Assembly (NCBI RefSeq): GCF_034113385.1
Contig: NZ_JAXEXL010000015.1
Location: forward strand, 57,540-121,539
Direction of reading: 5' to 3'
Source of the DNA: Atopobium sp034113385
Lineage (GTDB): Bacteria; Actinomycetota; Coriobacteriia; Coriobacteriales; Atopobiaceae
Length of the DNA stretch: 64,000 nucleotides
The notes under the pieces were generated by a model. That model saw only the letters and a program-made list of their open reading frames with translations, did no database searches and was not told where the DNA came from. The position numbers were made by a program, and so were the translations under genes. Each line of letters starts with the position of its first letter. The stretch's first letter is position 1. This document shows positions 23,354 to 31,488 of this stretch, piece by piece.

Positions 23354-23655
23354 TGAACTCTGTTTATAACGTAATCATTCGCCCGGTAGTTTCTGAGCGT
23401 TCTTTTGATCTTATGAGCCAGCGTAAGTACACCTTTGAGGTGGCACAAAATGCTGCTAAGGAAGAGATTGCTGCTGCAGTGGAGAAGCTTTTCAACGTTC
23501 ATGTTGTAAAGGTAAACACCATGTCGGTAAAGCCTAAGAACAAGCGTGTTCGCTACGTTACTGGCAAGACTCGCAGCTGGAAAAAGGCAATCGTTACCCT
23601 CGCTGAGGGCGATTCCATCGAGATTTTCGGCAACCAGCAGGTAGCCGAAGCTTAA
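23353..23655 (+). CDS. rplW: 50S ribosomal protein L23
   Basis: L23, 100 residues, at the tunnel exit where trigger factor and SRP dock. It reads MNSVYNVIIRPVVSERSFDLM and later KVNTMSVKPKNKRVRYVTGKTRSWKKAIVTL. It overlaps rplD by 1 nt. A strong hairpin and a separate leader follow before rplB, which is unusual for this operon. Confidence 0.97.
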   Translation: MNSVYNVIIRPVVSERSFDLMSQRKYTFEVAQNAAKEEIAAAVEKLFNVHVVKVNTMSVKPKNKRVRYVTGKTRSWKKAIVTLAEGDSIEIFGNQQVAEA

Positions 23656-23668
23656 ACGTGGTACTAAA

Positions 23669-23688
23669 GCCCCCACATTCGTGGGGGC
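23669..23688 (+). terminator. hairpin after rplW
   Basis: GCCCCCAC / GTGGGGGC, 8 bp all paired, with a 4-nt loop and no T-run. It may attenuate, protect the 3' end or mark processing between rplW and rplB. Confidence 0.55.
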
Positions 23689-23713
23689 GTACAAAATGTG
23701 TCGTGCGTTATAT

Positions 23714-23735
23714 GGATACGCTCGGCACCGTGGTA
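23714..23735 (+). promoter_or_regulatory. GGATACGC motif upstream of rplB
   Basis: It begins GGATACGCTCGGCACC and ends GTGGTA, matching 18 of 22 positions of the copy before rpsL. The inner CGG(TG/CA)CCG block is inverted between the two copies. Confidence 0.5.
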
Positions 23736-23754
23736 GTCCGGTGTTACTTCGCTC

Positions 23755-23768
23755 GAGGCATATGCCTC
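23755..23768. promoter_or_regulatory. 14-bp palindrome in the rplB leader
   Basis: GAGGCATATGCCTC is perfectly palindromic. Relative to the upstream motif it occupies about the same place as the palindrome in the rpsL promoter spacer, although -35/-10 elements are weak here. Confidence 0.4.
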
Positions 23769-23814
23769 AATCCCTTAAACGAAGTGGCTAACGGATAAAG
23801 AAAGGGAAAGATTT

Positions 23815-24648
23815 ATGGGAGTTAAGCACCTTAAGCCCACGAGCGCGGGCCGTCGCTTCCAGACGATTTCGGACTTTGCCGAGATTACGACGGACAAGCC
23901 AGAGAAGTCTCTTCTCGCCCCGCTTTCTAAGCATGCAGGTCGCAACAACAACGGTCGCATTACTACCCGTCACCAGGGCGGCGGCCACAAGCGTCAGTAC
24001 CGTATCATTGATTTTAAGCGCAAGAAGGATGGCATTCCCGCTAAGGTTGCCACCATCGAGTATGATCCTAACCGTTCTGCTCGCATTGCACTTCTCCACT
24101 ATGTGGATGGTGCTAAGGCATACATTCTTGCACCTAAGGGCCTTAATGTAGGCGATACCGTAGTTTCTGGTACCGATGCAGACATTAAGCCTGGCAACTG
24201 CCTTCCTTTGGCTGACATTCCAGTAGGTACCTTGGTACACGCTGTAGAGTTCCAGCCTGGTAAGGGCGCTGCAATTGCACGTTCTGCTGGTACCTCCATT
24301 CAGCTCATGGGCAAGGATAACGGCTATGCAGTTCTCCGTATGCCATCTTCCGAGCTTCGTCGTGTTCTTCTCACTTGCCGTGCAACCATCGGTGAGGTTG
24401 GCAATGCTGATCACTCCAACATTACGGGCGGCAAGGCTGGCCGTAGTCGTTGGCGCGGCATTCGTCCCACCGTTCGTGGTACGGTCATGAACCCTGTTGA
24501 CCACCCCCACGGCGGCGGCGAGGGCAAGAATCATACTTCTGGTCGTCCTTCTGTATCTCCTTGGGGTAAGCCATCCAAGGGTGCTAAGACGCGTGACCCG
24601 AAGAAGGCTTCTAACCGTCTGATTATTCGTCGTCGTAAGACGAAGTAA
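23815..24648 (+). CDS. rplB: 50S ribosomal protein L2
   Basis: L2, 277 residues, an essential large-subunit protein near the peptidyl transferase centre. It shows GVKHLKPTSAGRRFQTISDFAEIT, HQGGGHKRQYRIIDF, and the C-terminal MNPVDHPHGGGEGKN with the conserved histidine. The RBS is AAAGGGAAAG. The 160-bp gap from rplW carries its own candidate control elements, so rplB probably starts a sub-unit running to rplX. Confidence 0.98.
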   Translation: MGVKHLKPTSAGRRFQTISDFAEITTDKPEKSLLAPLSKHAGRNNNGRITTRHQGGGHKRQYRIIDFKRKKDGIPAKVATIEYDPNRSARIALLHYVDGAKAYILAPKGLNVGDTVVSGTDADIKPGNCLPLADIPVGTLVHAVEFQPGKGAAIARSAGTSIQLMGKDNGYAVLRMPSSELRRVLLTCRATIGEVGNADHSNITGGKAGRSRWRGIRPTVRGTVMNPVDHPHGGGEGKNHTSGRPSVSPWGKPSKGAKTRDPKKASNRLIIRRRKTK

Positions 24649-24671
24649 ACACGAGTAGTAGGAGATATTAC

Positions 24672-24932
24672 ATGAGCAGAAGTCTCAAGAAGGGCCCGTT
24701 TGTGGAGACTCGCCTCCTTGCGCGTGTTGCTGCACAAAACGAGGCTGGCACCAAGGACGTAATCAAGACTTGGTCGCGTTCCTCCACCATCTTCCCCGAG
24801 ATGGTTGGTCATACCATTGCTGTTCACGATGGTCGTAAGCATGTACCCGTATACGTGACTGAATCTATGGTTGGTCACAAGTTGGGTGAGTTTGCACCAA
24901 GCCGCACATTCCGCGGCCACAAGGTTAAGTAG
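24672..24932 (+). CDS. rpsS: 30S ribosomal protein S19
   Basis: S19, 86 residues, in the head of the small subunit. It reads MSRSLKKGPFVETRLLARV, then KTWSRSSTIFPEMVGHTIAVHDGRKHVPV and GEFAPSRTFRGH. The RBS is TAGGAG. It follows rplB by 23 nt and precedes rplV by 15 nt in the usual order. Confidence 0.98.
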   Translation: MSRSLKKGPFVETRLLARVAAQNEAGTKDVIKTWSRSSTIFPEMVGHTIAVHDGRKHVPVYVTESMVGHKLGEFAPSRTFRGHKVK

Positions 24933-24947
24933 GGGAGGTAACGACAA

Positions 24948-25310
24948 ATGGCAAACAACACCGCCTCTCAGGAGGTTCGCGCAACCGCCAAGTACGTCCG
25001 CGTCGCCCCTCGCAAGGCTCGTCTCGTAGTAGGCACCATTCGTAACCTGTCTGTTGATCAGGCTCTCGAGAAGCTTGCTTTTACCGAGCGTGCTGTTTCT
25101 GTCGATGTAGAGAAGGTACTGCGCTCTGCTATCGCTAACGCCGAGAATAACAGCGGTCTTCGTCGCGAGAACCTTGTTATTAAGGCAGCATTTGTAGACG
25201 AGGGTCCAACGCTTAAGCGTATTCGTCCTCGCGCTAAGGGCTCCGCTTCGCGCATTAACAAGCGCACGAGCCACATTACTGTAGTTGTTGCTCCACGAAA
25301 GGAGGCATAA
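24948..25310 (+). CDS. rplV: 50S ribosomal protein L22
   Basis: L22, 120 residues, whose long hairpin lines the exit tunnel at the macrolide site. It has TAKYVRVAPRKARLVVGTIR and RIRPRAKGSASRINKRTSHITVVV. The gene end carries GAAAGGAGG, which serves the next gene, rpsC, whose ATG lies 4 nt beyond the stop. Confidence 0.97.
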   Translation: MANNTASQEVRATAKYVRVAPRKARLVVGTIRNLSVDQALEKLAFTERAVSVDVEKVLRSAIANAENNSGLRRENLVIKAAFVDEGPTLKRIRPRAKGSASRINKRTSHITVVVAPRKEA

Positions 25311-25314
25311 GAGC

Positions 25315-26025
25315 ATGGGTCAGAAAGTTCAACCTACTGGCTTCCGTCTTGGTATTACCGAGAACTGGCGTTCCCGCTGGTTTGCAGGGAACAAGAACTA
25401 TGCCCAGAACCTTGGTAACGACCTCGAGATTCGTCGTTTTCTCGAGAAGCGCCTCGCTCGTGCTGCTCTCTCCCGCGTGGAGGTCGAGCGTGCCGGCGAT
25501 AAGGTAAAGGTAATCATCTTTACCGCACGTCCTGGTATTGTTATCGGCAAAAAGGGCTCCGAGATTGACGTTCTTCGCGCTGATCTTGAGAAGCTTTGCA
25601 AAGCCGAGAAGGGCCAGGTTACCGTTGACGTTGTAGAGGTAAAGCGTCCTGAGCTTGACGCAAACCTCGTTGCTCAGTCCATTGCCGAGCAGCTTGAGCA
25701 GCGTATTGCTTTCCGTCGCGCTATGCGCAAGGCTGTTCAGTCTGCACGTAAGGCCGGCGCAAAGGGCATTCGTATTCAGTGCTCTGGTCGTCTTGGTGGC
25801 GCCGAGATGGGTCGTCGTGAGTGGTACCGCGAGGGTCGCGTACCTCTGCACACCCTTCGCGCAAAGATTGACTATGGCACCAGCACTGCTCGCACCACCA
25901 TGGGTGCTTGTGGTGTAAAGGTTTGGATTTATCTTGGCGAGAAGCTCCCTGGTCAGCCTGCACCTAACCCTGCACTTGAAGGCACCAGCCGTCCTCGCCG
26001 CCGTGGCGAAAGGAGGAGCAAATAA
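25315..26025 (+). CDS. rpsC: 30S ribosomal protein S3
   Basis: S3, 236 residues, at the mRNA entry tunnel with helicase activity. It begins MGQKVQPTGFRLGITENW. The KH domain has GIVIGKKGSEIDVLRADLEK, followed by IRIQCSGRLGGAEMGRREW. I use the ATG after rplV; a longer frame would overlap rplV and start without an RBS. The stop shares one base with the rplP start. Confidence 0.97.
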   Translation: MGQKVQPTGFRLGITENWRSRWFAGNKNYAQNLGNDLEIRRFLEKRLARAALSRVEVERAGDKVKVIIFTARPGIVIGKKGSEIDVLRADLEKLCKAEKGQVTVDVVEVKRPELDANLVAQSIAEQLEQRIAFRRAMRKAVQSARKAGAKGIRIQCSGRLGGAEMGRREWYREGRVPLHTLRAKIDYGTSTARTTMGACGVKVWIYLGEKLPGQPAPNPALEGTSRPRRRGERRSK

Positions 26026-26453
26026 TGCTAGCTCCTAAGCGCGTACTGCACCGTAAGGTTCAGCGTGGCTCCATGAAGGGTGCTGCCAAGGGGCACACCA
26101 AGCTCAACTTCGGTACCTATGGTATCCGTGCTGAGGAAGCCCACTGGATCACTAACCGTCAGATTGAGGCTGCCCGTATTGCTATCACCCGTCGCATGCG
26201 CCGTGGTGGTAAGGTATGGATTACCATCTTCCCTGACAAGCCTATTTCTAAGAAGCCTGCCGAGACCCGCATGGGTAAGGGTAAGGGTAATCCCGAGGAG
26301 TGGGTAGCCGTAGTAAAGCCCGGTCGTATCATGTTTGAGATTACCGGCGTTGCTGACGACGTTGCTCGTGAGGCTCTTCGCCTTGCGCAGCACAAACTTC
26401 CTATTAAGACCAAGATTGTTACCCGCGCCGATCAGGACGGGGAGGATAAGTAA
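26025..26453 (+). CDS. rplP: 50S ribosomal protein L16
   Basis: L16, 142 residues, which helps place tRNA in the A site. It begins MLAPKRVLHRKVQRGSMKG. Diagnostic segments are FGTYGIRAEEAHWITNRQIEAARIA and KPAETRMGKGKGNPEEWVAVVKPG. GAAAGGAGG inside the end of rpsC acts as RBS, and the start overlaps the rpsC stop by 1 nt. Confidence 0.98.
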   Translation: MLAPKRVLHRKVQRGSMKGAAKGHTKLNFGTYGIRAEEAHWITNRQIEAARIAITRRMRRGGKVWITIFPDKPISKKPAETRMGKGKGNPEEWVAVVKPGRIMFEITGVADDVAREALRLAQHKLPIKTKIVTRADQDGEDK

Positions 26454-26455
26454 CC

Positions 26456-26659
26456 ATGAAGTCGACTGAACTCCGCGAGCTCTCTGATGAGGAGCTTGCT
26501 CAAAAGCTTGAGGACGGCCGTGCCGAGCTGTTTAACCTCCGCTTCCAGATGGCTACAAGCCAGTTGGATAACACAGCGCGTGTAACTACCGTCAAGCGTG
26601 ACATTGCCCGCGTCCAAACAGAGATGCGTGCTCGTCAAATCGCAGCACAGTCTAAGTAG
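26456..26659 (+). CDS. rpmC: 50S ribosomal protein L29
   Basis: L29, 67 residues, a two-helix protein near the tunnel exit. It reads MKSTELRELSDEELAQKLED, then LFNLRFQMATSQLDNTARVTTVKRDIARVQTEMR. GGGGAGG in the end of rplP is the RBS. It starts 3 nt after that stop. Confidence 0.96.
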   Translation: MKSTELRELSDEELAQKLEDGRAELFNLRFQMATSQLDNTARVTTVKRDIARVQTEMRARQIAAQSK

Positions 26660-26676
26660 ATCGCAGGAGATAAAAC

Positions 26677-26943
26677 ATGAGCGATATCGAATCCAGGAAT
26701 TCGCGCAAGCTCCGCACTGGCGTTGTTACGTCTATCTCTGGCGAGAAGACCGTGACCATCCAGATTGTGGATCGCAAGCGTCATCCTAAGTACGGCAAGA
26801 TGATGACCATCACCAAGAAGCTTCACTGCCATGACGAGAACGGCGTTGCCGGTTTAGGCGATACCATTCGCGTAATGGAGACCCGCCCTCTGTCTAAGAC
26901 CAAGAGGTGGCGTGTCGTTGAGGTCGTTGAGAAGGCCAAGTAA
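26677..26943 (+). CDS. rpsQ: 30S ribosomal protein S17
   Basis: S17, 88 residues, an OB-fold primary 16S binder. It has RKLRTGVVTSISGEKTVTIQIVDRKRHPKYGKM and GLGDTIRVMETRPLSKTKRWRVVEVV. The RBS is CAGGAG. It follows rpmC by 17 nt; rplN comes after an 82-bp gap. Confidence 0.97.
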   Translation: MSDIESRNSRKLRTGVVTSISGEKTVTIQIVDRKRHPKYGKMMTITKKLHCHDENGVAGLGDTIRVMETRPLSKTKRWRVVEVVEKAK

Positions 26944-27025
26944 GCACGATCTTTAAGTATTCCACTCCATGCCATGTGTGCCGCTCGATGGGCACACCTC
27001 TGGCAGGATATGTTCGGAGGATCTG

Positions 27026-27394
27026 ATGATTCAAATGGAGACCATGCTCGCAGTTGCCGATAACTCCGGCGCGCGACGCGTGAAATGCATCAAGATTCTG
27101 GGTGGTTCCAAGCGCCGTTATGCCGGTATTGGCGACGTCGTCATTGGTGCTGTCCAGGAGGCCACCCCTGGTGGTAACGTAAAGAAGGGCGATATCGTAC
27201 GTTGCGTTATCGTTCGTACCGTTAAGGAGACCCGTCGTAAAGACGGTAGCTACATCCGCTTTGATCAAAACGCTTGCGTTGTAATCAACAAGGATGGCAA
27301 TCCTATCGGTACCCGCATCTTCGGACCAGTAGCCCGTGAGTTGCGTGACCGCAAGTACATGAAGATCGTCTCTCTCGCACCTGAGACGCTGTAG
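27026..27394 (+). CDS. rplN: 50S ribosomal protein L14
   Basis: L14, 122 residues, at the subunit interface and the binding platform for the silencing factor RsfS. It begins MIQMETMLAVADNSGARRVKCIKILGGSKRRY-like and ends FMKIVSLAPE-like residues (KYMKIVSLAPETL). I chose the ATG preceded by CGGAGG at 6 nt, which gives the family length. Upstream in-frame starts lack an RBS. Confidence 0.97.
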   Translation: MIQMETMLAVADNSGARRVKCIKILGGSKRRYAGIGDVVIGAVQEATPGGNVKKGDIVRCVIVRTVKETRRKDGSYIRFDQNACVVINKDGNPIGTRIFGPVARELRDRKYMKIVSLAPETL

Positions 27395-27408
27395 GCAAGG
27401 GAGCGAAC

Positions 27409-27717
27409 ATGAAAATTAAGAAGGACGACCTCGTAGTAGTTCTCTCTGGTAAGGACAAGGGTAAGCAGGGCAAGGTTCTGCGCGCACTTCCTTCCAAGAA
27501 CAAGGTTGTTGTAGAGGGCGTTGCCATCGTCAAGAAGGCTATGCGTCCTACCCAAGCTAACCAACAGGGCGGCATTGTATCTATGGAGGCTCCTATTGAT
27601 GCTTCCAACGTTGCTCTTATCGATCCTAAGGATGGCAAGCCCACGCGCGTAGGCTATCGCGTATCCGAGGATGGCACTAAGGTTCGCTATGCAAAGCGTT
27701 CCGGTGAAGAGATCTAA
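27409..27717 (+). CDS. rplX: 50S ribosomal protein L24
   Basis: L24, 102 residues, an assembly initiator with a KOW motif: MKIKKDDLVVVLSGKDKGKQGKVL. The C-terminal part has GGIVSMEAPIDASNVALIDP. The RBS is AAGGGAG. A strong terminator follows, so the S10-derived cluster ends here and rplE starts a new unit. Confidence 0.97.
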   Translation: MKIKKDDLVVVLSGKDKGKQGKVLRALPSKNKVVVEGVAIVKKAMRPTQANQQGGIVSMEAPIDASNVALIDPKDGKPTRVGYRVSEDGTKVRYAKRSGEEI

Positions 27718-27748
27718 GCAAACGCGTAGACTTCTTTATAATGCGCAC

Positions 27749-27779
27749 AAGACCTCATCGTTTGATGGGGTCTTTTTTG
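27749..27779 (+). terminator. terminator after rplX
   Basis: AAGACCTCATC / GATGGGGTCTT hairpin with a 4-nt loop and a T6 tract. It closes the rplB-rplX unit inside what is often a continuous S10-spc operon. Confidence 0.93.
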
Positions 27780-27990
27780 TATCTGCAGGTCCTTGTATGG
27801 TTCGCAAATGTGCAGGCAACGTGTGAAAATATCAAGATAATCCACGAAATAGTGGCATTGTGCCAATCAAATCACTAAACTGTATCGATGCATGTCTATG
27901 CGTAATGGGCGTGCTATGGCCCTTTGCATGCCAAACAAAGGGGCGCGAGGTGGTCCCCGCGCATAAGCCACCATGAGTTAAGGAGACAAC
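27780..27990 (+). promoter_or_regulatory. rplE leader/promoter region
   Basis: About 210 bp without a gene. A weak promoter could be TTGTGC near 27868 with TATCGA near 27893. Downstream are stems CCTTT/AAAGG and GGGGCGCG/CGCGC around the ATGAGTTAAGGAG of rplE. No known ribosomal leader family was recognised. Confidence 0.4.
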
Positions 27991-28557
27991 ATGGCAGATC
28001 AGAAGGACAAGGTAGTCCCTCGCCTTAAGGAGCAGTATTTCGCCACCGTGCGTGACGAGCTCCAAAAGCAGTTTGGCTACACCAATGTACACATGATTCC
28101 CAAGTTCGAGAAAATCGTGGTTAACATGGGTGTTGGTGAAGCTGCAACCGATGCTAAGGCAATTGATGGTGCTGTAGCAGACCTTCGTGTTATTACTGGT
28201 CAGCAGCCTATTATTACCCGTGCTCGTAAGTCTATTGCAACCTTCCACCTGCGTGCTGGCATGCCTATTGGCGCCAAGGTTACGCTTCGCGGTGACCGCA
28301 TGTGGGAGTTTCTCGATCGTTTGATTTCCGTTGCAATTCCTCGTATCCGTGACTTCCGCGGTATTTCCGATAAGAGCTTTGATGGCCGTGGTAACTTCTC
28401 CATGGGCGTAACCGAGCAGCTTATCTTCCCCGAGATTGACTTTGACAAGATGGATCATACGCGTGGTATGGATATTACTATCGTTACCACCGCTCACACT
28501 AACGAGGAGGGCAAGGCACTTCTCACCGCCTTTAACTTCCCCTTTAAGAAGAACTAA
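27991..28557 (+). CDS. rplE: 50S ribosomal protein L5
   Basis: L5, 188 residues, a 5S rRNA binder that contacts P-site tRNA. It has VPRLKEQYFATVRDELQKQFGYTNVHMIPKFEKIVVNMGVG and ITRARKSIATFHLRAGMPIGAKVTLRG. The RBS is AAGGAG. It begins the spc-like group rplE-rpsZ-rpsH-rplF-rplR-rpsE-rpmD-rplO-secY. Confidence 0.98.
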   Translation: MADQKDKVVPRLKEQYFATVRDELQKQFGYTNVHMIPKFEKIVVNMGVGEAATDAKAIDGAVADLRVITGQQPIITRARKSIATFHLRAGMPIGAKVTLRGDRMWEFLDRLISVAIPRIRDFRGISDKSFDGRGNFSMGVTEQLIFPEIDFDKMDHTRGMDITIVTTAHTNEEGKALLTAFNFPFKKN

Positions 28558-28622
28558 GGCATTTATTATTTTGGTAAGTCGCGGCTTGGTAGACACCAAG
28601 ACGACTTTATGAAGGAGGATTT

Positions 28623-28808
28623 GTGGCTAAGACATCGATGATCGTCAAGGCTTTGCGTGAGCCGAAGTACTCTACGCGCACTCAGAACCGTTGCCAGCGT
28701 TGTGGGCGCCCCCACTCCGTATATCGCAAGTTTGGTCTGTGCCGCGTGTGCTTCCGTGAGCTTGCAAGCAAGGGCGAGCTTCCTGGCGTAAAGAAGGCAA
28801 GCTGGTAA
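28623..28808 (+). CDS. rpsZ: 30S ribosomal protein S14, zinc-binding type Z
   Basis: S14, 61 residues, GTG start with GAAGGAGG 6 nt upstream. The short length and the CQRC...CRVC zinc knuckle define the type Z form usual in Gram-positive bacteria. MAKTSMIVKALREPKYSTR and the C-terminal ELASKGELPGVKKASW are characteristic. Confidence 0.97.
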   Translation: MAKTSMIVKALREPKYSTRTQNRCQRCGRPHSVYRKFGLCRVCFRELASKGELPGVKKASW

Positions 28809-28906
28809 GCAGCATCCGCTTGGGAAGCAGCCATGTAAAGGCGCTTTTACCACGGGTTTAAGCGAACCAGACATGGAAATTCATCTCTAACAAAGGAGAA
28901 AACTAC

Positions 28907-29305
28907 ATGAACGTTACCGATCCTATTGCTGATATGCTTACGCGCATCCGCAATGCGAACTCTGCTGGTAAGGCAACTGTATCCATGCCTTCCACTAAGG
29001 TTCTCGTTGAGGTCGCTCGCGTTATTAGCGAAGAGGGCTACGTAGAGGGCTATGTTGTAGAGGATACCAAGCCCCAGAAGACCTTGACCCTTACGCTTAA
29101 GTATGGTCAGCGTCGCGCAAAGGCCATTAAGGGCATTCGCCGTATCTCTAAGCCTGGCCTGCGCATTTACTCTGCAGCAGAGGACCTGCCTCGTGTACTT
29201 GGCGGTCTTGGTACTGCAGTTATTTCCACTTCTAAGGGCATGATGTGTGACCGCGATGCACGTAAGAAGGGCGTCGGCGGCGAGGTCATCGCTTATATTT
29301 GGTAA
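28907..29305 (+). CDS. rpsH: 30S ribosomal protein S8
   Basis: S8, 132 residues, binds the 16S central domain and represses the spc operon in some bacteria. It reads MNVTDPIADMLTRIRNAN and ends DRDARKKGVGGEVIAYIW. The RBS is AAAGGAG. The 98-bp gap from rpsZ shows only weak stems. Confidence 0.98.
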   Translation: MNVTDPIADMLTRIRNANSAGKATVSMPSTKVLVEVARVISEEGYVEGYVVEDTKPQKTLTLTLKYGQRRAKAIKGIRRISKPGLRIYSAAEDLPRVLGGLGTAVISTSKGMMCDRDARKKGVGGEVIAYIW

Positions 29306-29334
29306 GACTCTAAGGGATTAGGAAAGGAGACACC

Positions 29335-29871
29335 GTGTCTCGTATCGGTAAGAAGCCTGTCCAGATTCCTTCTGGAGTCACCGTGACAGTAGATGGTTCT
29401 AAGGTAAGCGTAAAGGGCTCCAAGGGTGAGCTTTCACGCACCTTCTCTGAGCTGGTTAGCATTGCTCAGGAAGGTGAAGAAATCCTGGTTTCTCGCGTAG
29501 ATGACTCCACCGAGTCTAACGCGCAGCAGGGCCTTGTACGCACGCTCATTAACAATATGGTTATTGGCGTTTCTGCTGGTTTTGAGAAGCAGCTTGAGCT
29601 TACGGGCGTTGGTTACCGTGCAGCTCTTAAGGGCAAGGACCTTGAGCTTTCTCTTGGTTATTCTCATCCAGTACCTTATGCAGCACCCGAAGGCATTACC
29701 TTCGAGGTACCCGATAACACTCACATTAACGTAAAGGGCATCTCCAAGGAGCAAGTTGGCCAAGTTGCAGCTGAGATTCGTGCCAAGCGTGCTCCAGAGC
29801 CTTATAAGGGCAAGGGTATCCACTACGTTGGTGAGCACATCCGTCGTAAGCTTGGTAAGGCTGCTAAGTAA
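29335..29871 (+). CDS. rplF: 50S ribosomal protein L6
   Basis: L6, 178 residues, GTG start behind AAAGGAG. It shows SRIGKKPVQIPSGVTVTVDGSKVSVKGSKGELSR and the C-terminal RAKRAPEPYKGKGIHYVGEHIRRKLGKAAK. It supports the sarcin-ricin loop region. It is spaced 29 nt from rpsH. Confidence 0.98.
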   Translation: MSRIGKKPVQIPSGVTVTVDGSKVSVKGSKGELSRTFSELVSIAQEGEEILVSRVDDSTESNAQQGLVRTLINNMVIGVSAGFEKQLELTGVGYRAALKGKDLELSLGYSHPVPYAAPEGITFEVPDNTHINVKGISKEQVGQVAAEIRAKRAPEPYKGKGIHYVGEHIRRKLGKAAK

Positions 29872-29933
29872 CCTCGCCTTGCGAATATACAAGACCGTCA
29901 CCCCGTTAGGTGTCGGCATAAAAAGGAGTGTTA

Positions 29934-30302
29934 ATGAACAAGTTTAAGGCAAAGTTGCTCGGACTTAAGCGCCGTCAGCGCCGTGTCCGTGCCAAGATTT
30001 CGGGTACCCCTGAGCGTCCTCGCTTGAGTGTACACCGCACCAACGCCAACATTTATGCACAGGTAATCGACGATGTCGCTGCCAAGACCATTTGCGCCGC
30101 CTCCACGCTCGACCCTGAGTTCAAGGCAACTGGCAAGGTAGCTTCCAATAAGGACGCTGCCGCGTTCGTAGGCGAGCTCGTTGCAAAGCGCGCTGTCGAG
30201 AAGGGCGTAACTGAGGTTACGTTCGATCGTGGTGGCCGTGTTTACCATGGCCGTATCCAGGCACTCGCAGATGGCGCCCGCAACGCGGGCCTGAAGTTCT
30301 AG
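29934..30302 (+). CDS. rplR: 50S ribosomal protein L18
   Basis: L18, 122 residues, a 5S rRNA binder. It has RRQRRVRAKISGTPERPRLSVHRTNANIYAQVIDD and FDRGGRVYHGRIQALADGARNAGLKF. The ATG at 29934 is 5 nt from AAAAGGAG; the GTG 6 nt earlier touches the RBS and is less likely. The coding end supplies the AGGAGG for rpsE. Confidence 0.96.
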   Translation: MNKFKAKLLGLKRRQRRVRAKISGTPERPRLSVHRTNANIYAQVIDDVAAKTICAASTLDPEFKATGKVASNKDAAAFVGELVAKRAVEKGVTEVTFDRGGRVYHGRIQALADGARNAGLKF

Positions 30303-30313
30303 GAGGAATTTAG

Positions 30314-30835
30314 ATGGCACGTGATCGTAAGCGCCAGCAAGAGACTGATCTTCAGGAGCGCGTAGTATTCATCCGCCGCGTTTCCAAGACCGTTAAGGGC
30401 GGCCGTCGTATGTCTCTTGTCGCACTCGTAGTAGTTGGTGACGGCAAAGGTAACGTAGGTCTTGGTTCTGGTCGTTCTGCTGAGGTGCCTCTGGCAATTC
30501 AGAAGGCAGTTGACGACGCCAAGAAGAACATGTTTAAGGTGCCTATTACTGAGTCTGGTTCCGTACCTCACTCAGTAGAGGGTCATTATGGTGCAGGCCG
30601 CGTTCTTATCCAGCCTGCAGTAGAGGGTACCGGTGTTATTGCTGGTGGTCCAGTACGTCCTCTCTTTGAGCTTGCTGGTATTACTAACGTACTTGCAAAC
30701 TCTCTTGGTACCGATAATGCACTTAACATGATTAAGGCAGCTGCAGAGGGTCTTAAGGAGCTTGAGAGCCCTGAGCAGACTGCTGAGCGCCGTGGCCTGA
30801 CCGTCGGTGAGATGTTCGTCGGTAAGGAGAACTAA
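30314..30835 (+). CDS. rpsE: 30S ribosomal protein S5
   Basis: S5, 173 residues, at the mRNA entry pore and a fidelity protein. It has LQERVVFIRRVSKTVKGGRRMSLVALVVVGDGKGNVGLGSGRSAEVPLAI and VRPLFELAGITNVLANSLGTDNALNMI. The RBS is TAGGAGG at 7 nt. rpmD starts 2 nt after the stop. Confidence 0.98.
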   Translation: MARDRKRQQETDLQERVVFIRRVSKTVKGGRRMSLVALVVVGDGKGNVGLGSGRSAEVPLAIQKAVDDAKKNMFKVPITESGSVPHSVEGHYGAGRVLIQPAVEGTGVIAGGPVRPLFELAGITNVLANSLGTDNALNMIKAAAEGLKELESPEQTAERRGLTVGEMFVGKEN

Positions 30836-30837
30836 TA

Positions 30838-31026
30838 ATGGCAGACAAGACCCTTAAGGTTACGCTCGTACGCAGCGCTGTAGCTTCTGTAAAGAAGGAT
30901 CAGACGGCAACCTGCCGTGCAATGGGCCTTCGTAAGATTAACGACGTAGCCGTACTTCCCGATAATCCCAGTGTCCGAGGCATGATCTTTAAGGTCAAGC
31001 ACCTCGTGACGGTAGAAGAGAACTAG
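30838..31026 (+). CDS. rpmD: 50S ribosomal protein L30
   Basis: L30, 62 residues. It reads MADKTLKVTLVRSAVASVKKDQTATCRAMGLRKIND and later RGMIFKVKHLVTVEE. This large-subunit protein is absent from several bacterial lineages. GTAAGGAG in the end of rpsE serves as RBS. Confidence 0.96.
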   Translation: MADKTLKVTLVRSAVASVKKDQTATCRAMGLRKINDVAVLPDNPSVRGMIFKVKHLVTVEEN

Positions 31027-31038
31027 GAGTTAGCCACT

Positions 31039-31488
31039 ATGCAACTCAACGATCTTCGTCCTGCAGAGGGTGCAAAGAAGGCCCGCAAGCGTGTGGGTCG
31101 CGGTAACTCCTCTGGTCATGGCACAACCGCTGGCCGCGGACAAAACGGTCAGCTTTCCCGCGCCGGTGGTGGCAAGGGTTCAGGTTTCGAGGGTGGTCAG
31201 CAGCCTTTGGCTATGCGCCTTCCTAAGCTTCCTGGCTTCCGCAACATCAATCGTGTCGAGTACGCTCCCGTAAACGTTGCTCGTCTCGATGGTCTTTTCG
31301 CTGATGGTGACATCGTAGACGGTGCCGCATTGGTAGAGAAGGGCGTTATTAAGTCCGAGCTTGTTCCTGTTAAGGTCCTCGGCGACGGTGAACTTACTAA
31401 GAAGCTCACTGTCAAGGTGGATAAGGTTTCCGCTTCTGCTAAGGCTAAGATTGAGGCGGCCGGAGGAAAGGTTGATCTCCCGTGCTAA
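31039..31488 (+). CDS. rplO: 50S ribosomal protein L15
   Basis: L15, 149 residues, a late-assembly protein. It has MQLNDLRPAEGAKKARKRVGRGNSSGHGTTAGRGQNGQ and GGQQPLAMRLPKLPGFRNI. The RBS is TAGGAG. Its last 7 nt overlap the secY start, a coupling often seen at this junction. Confidence 0.97.
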   Translation: MQLNDLRPAEGAKKARKRVGRGNSSGHGTTAGRGQNGQLSRAGGGKGSGFEGGQQPLAMRLPKLPGFRNINRVEYAPVNVARLDGLFADGDIVDGAALVEKGVIKSELVPVKVLGDGELTKKLTVKVDKVSASAKAKIEAAGGKVDLPC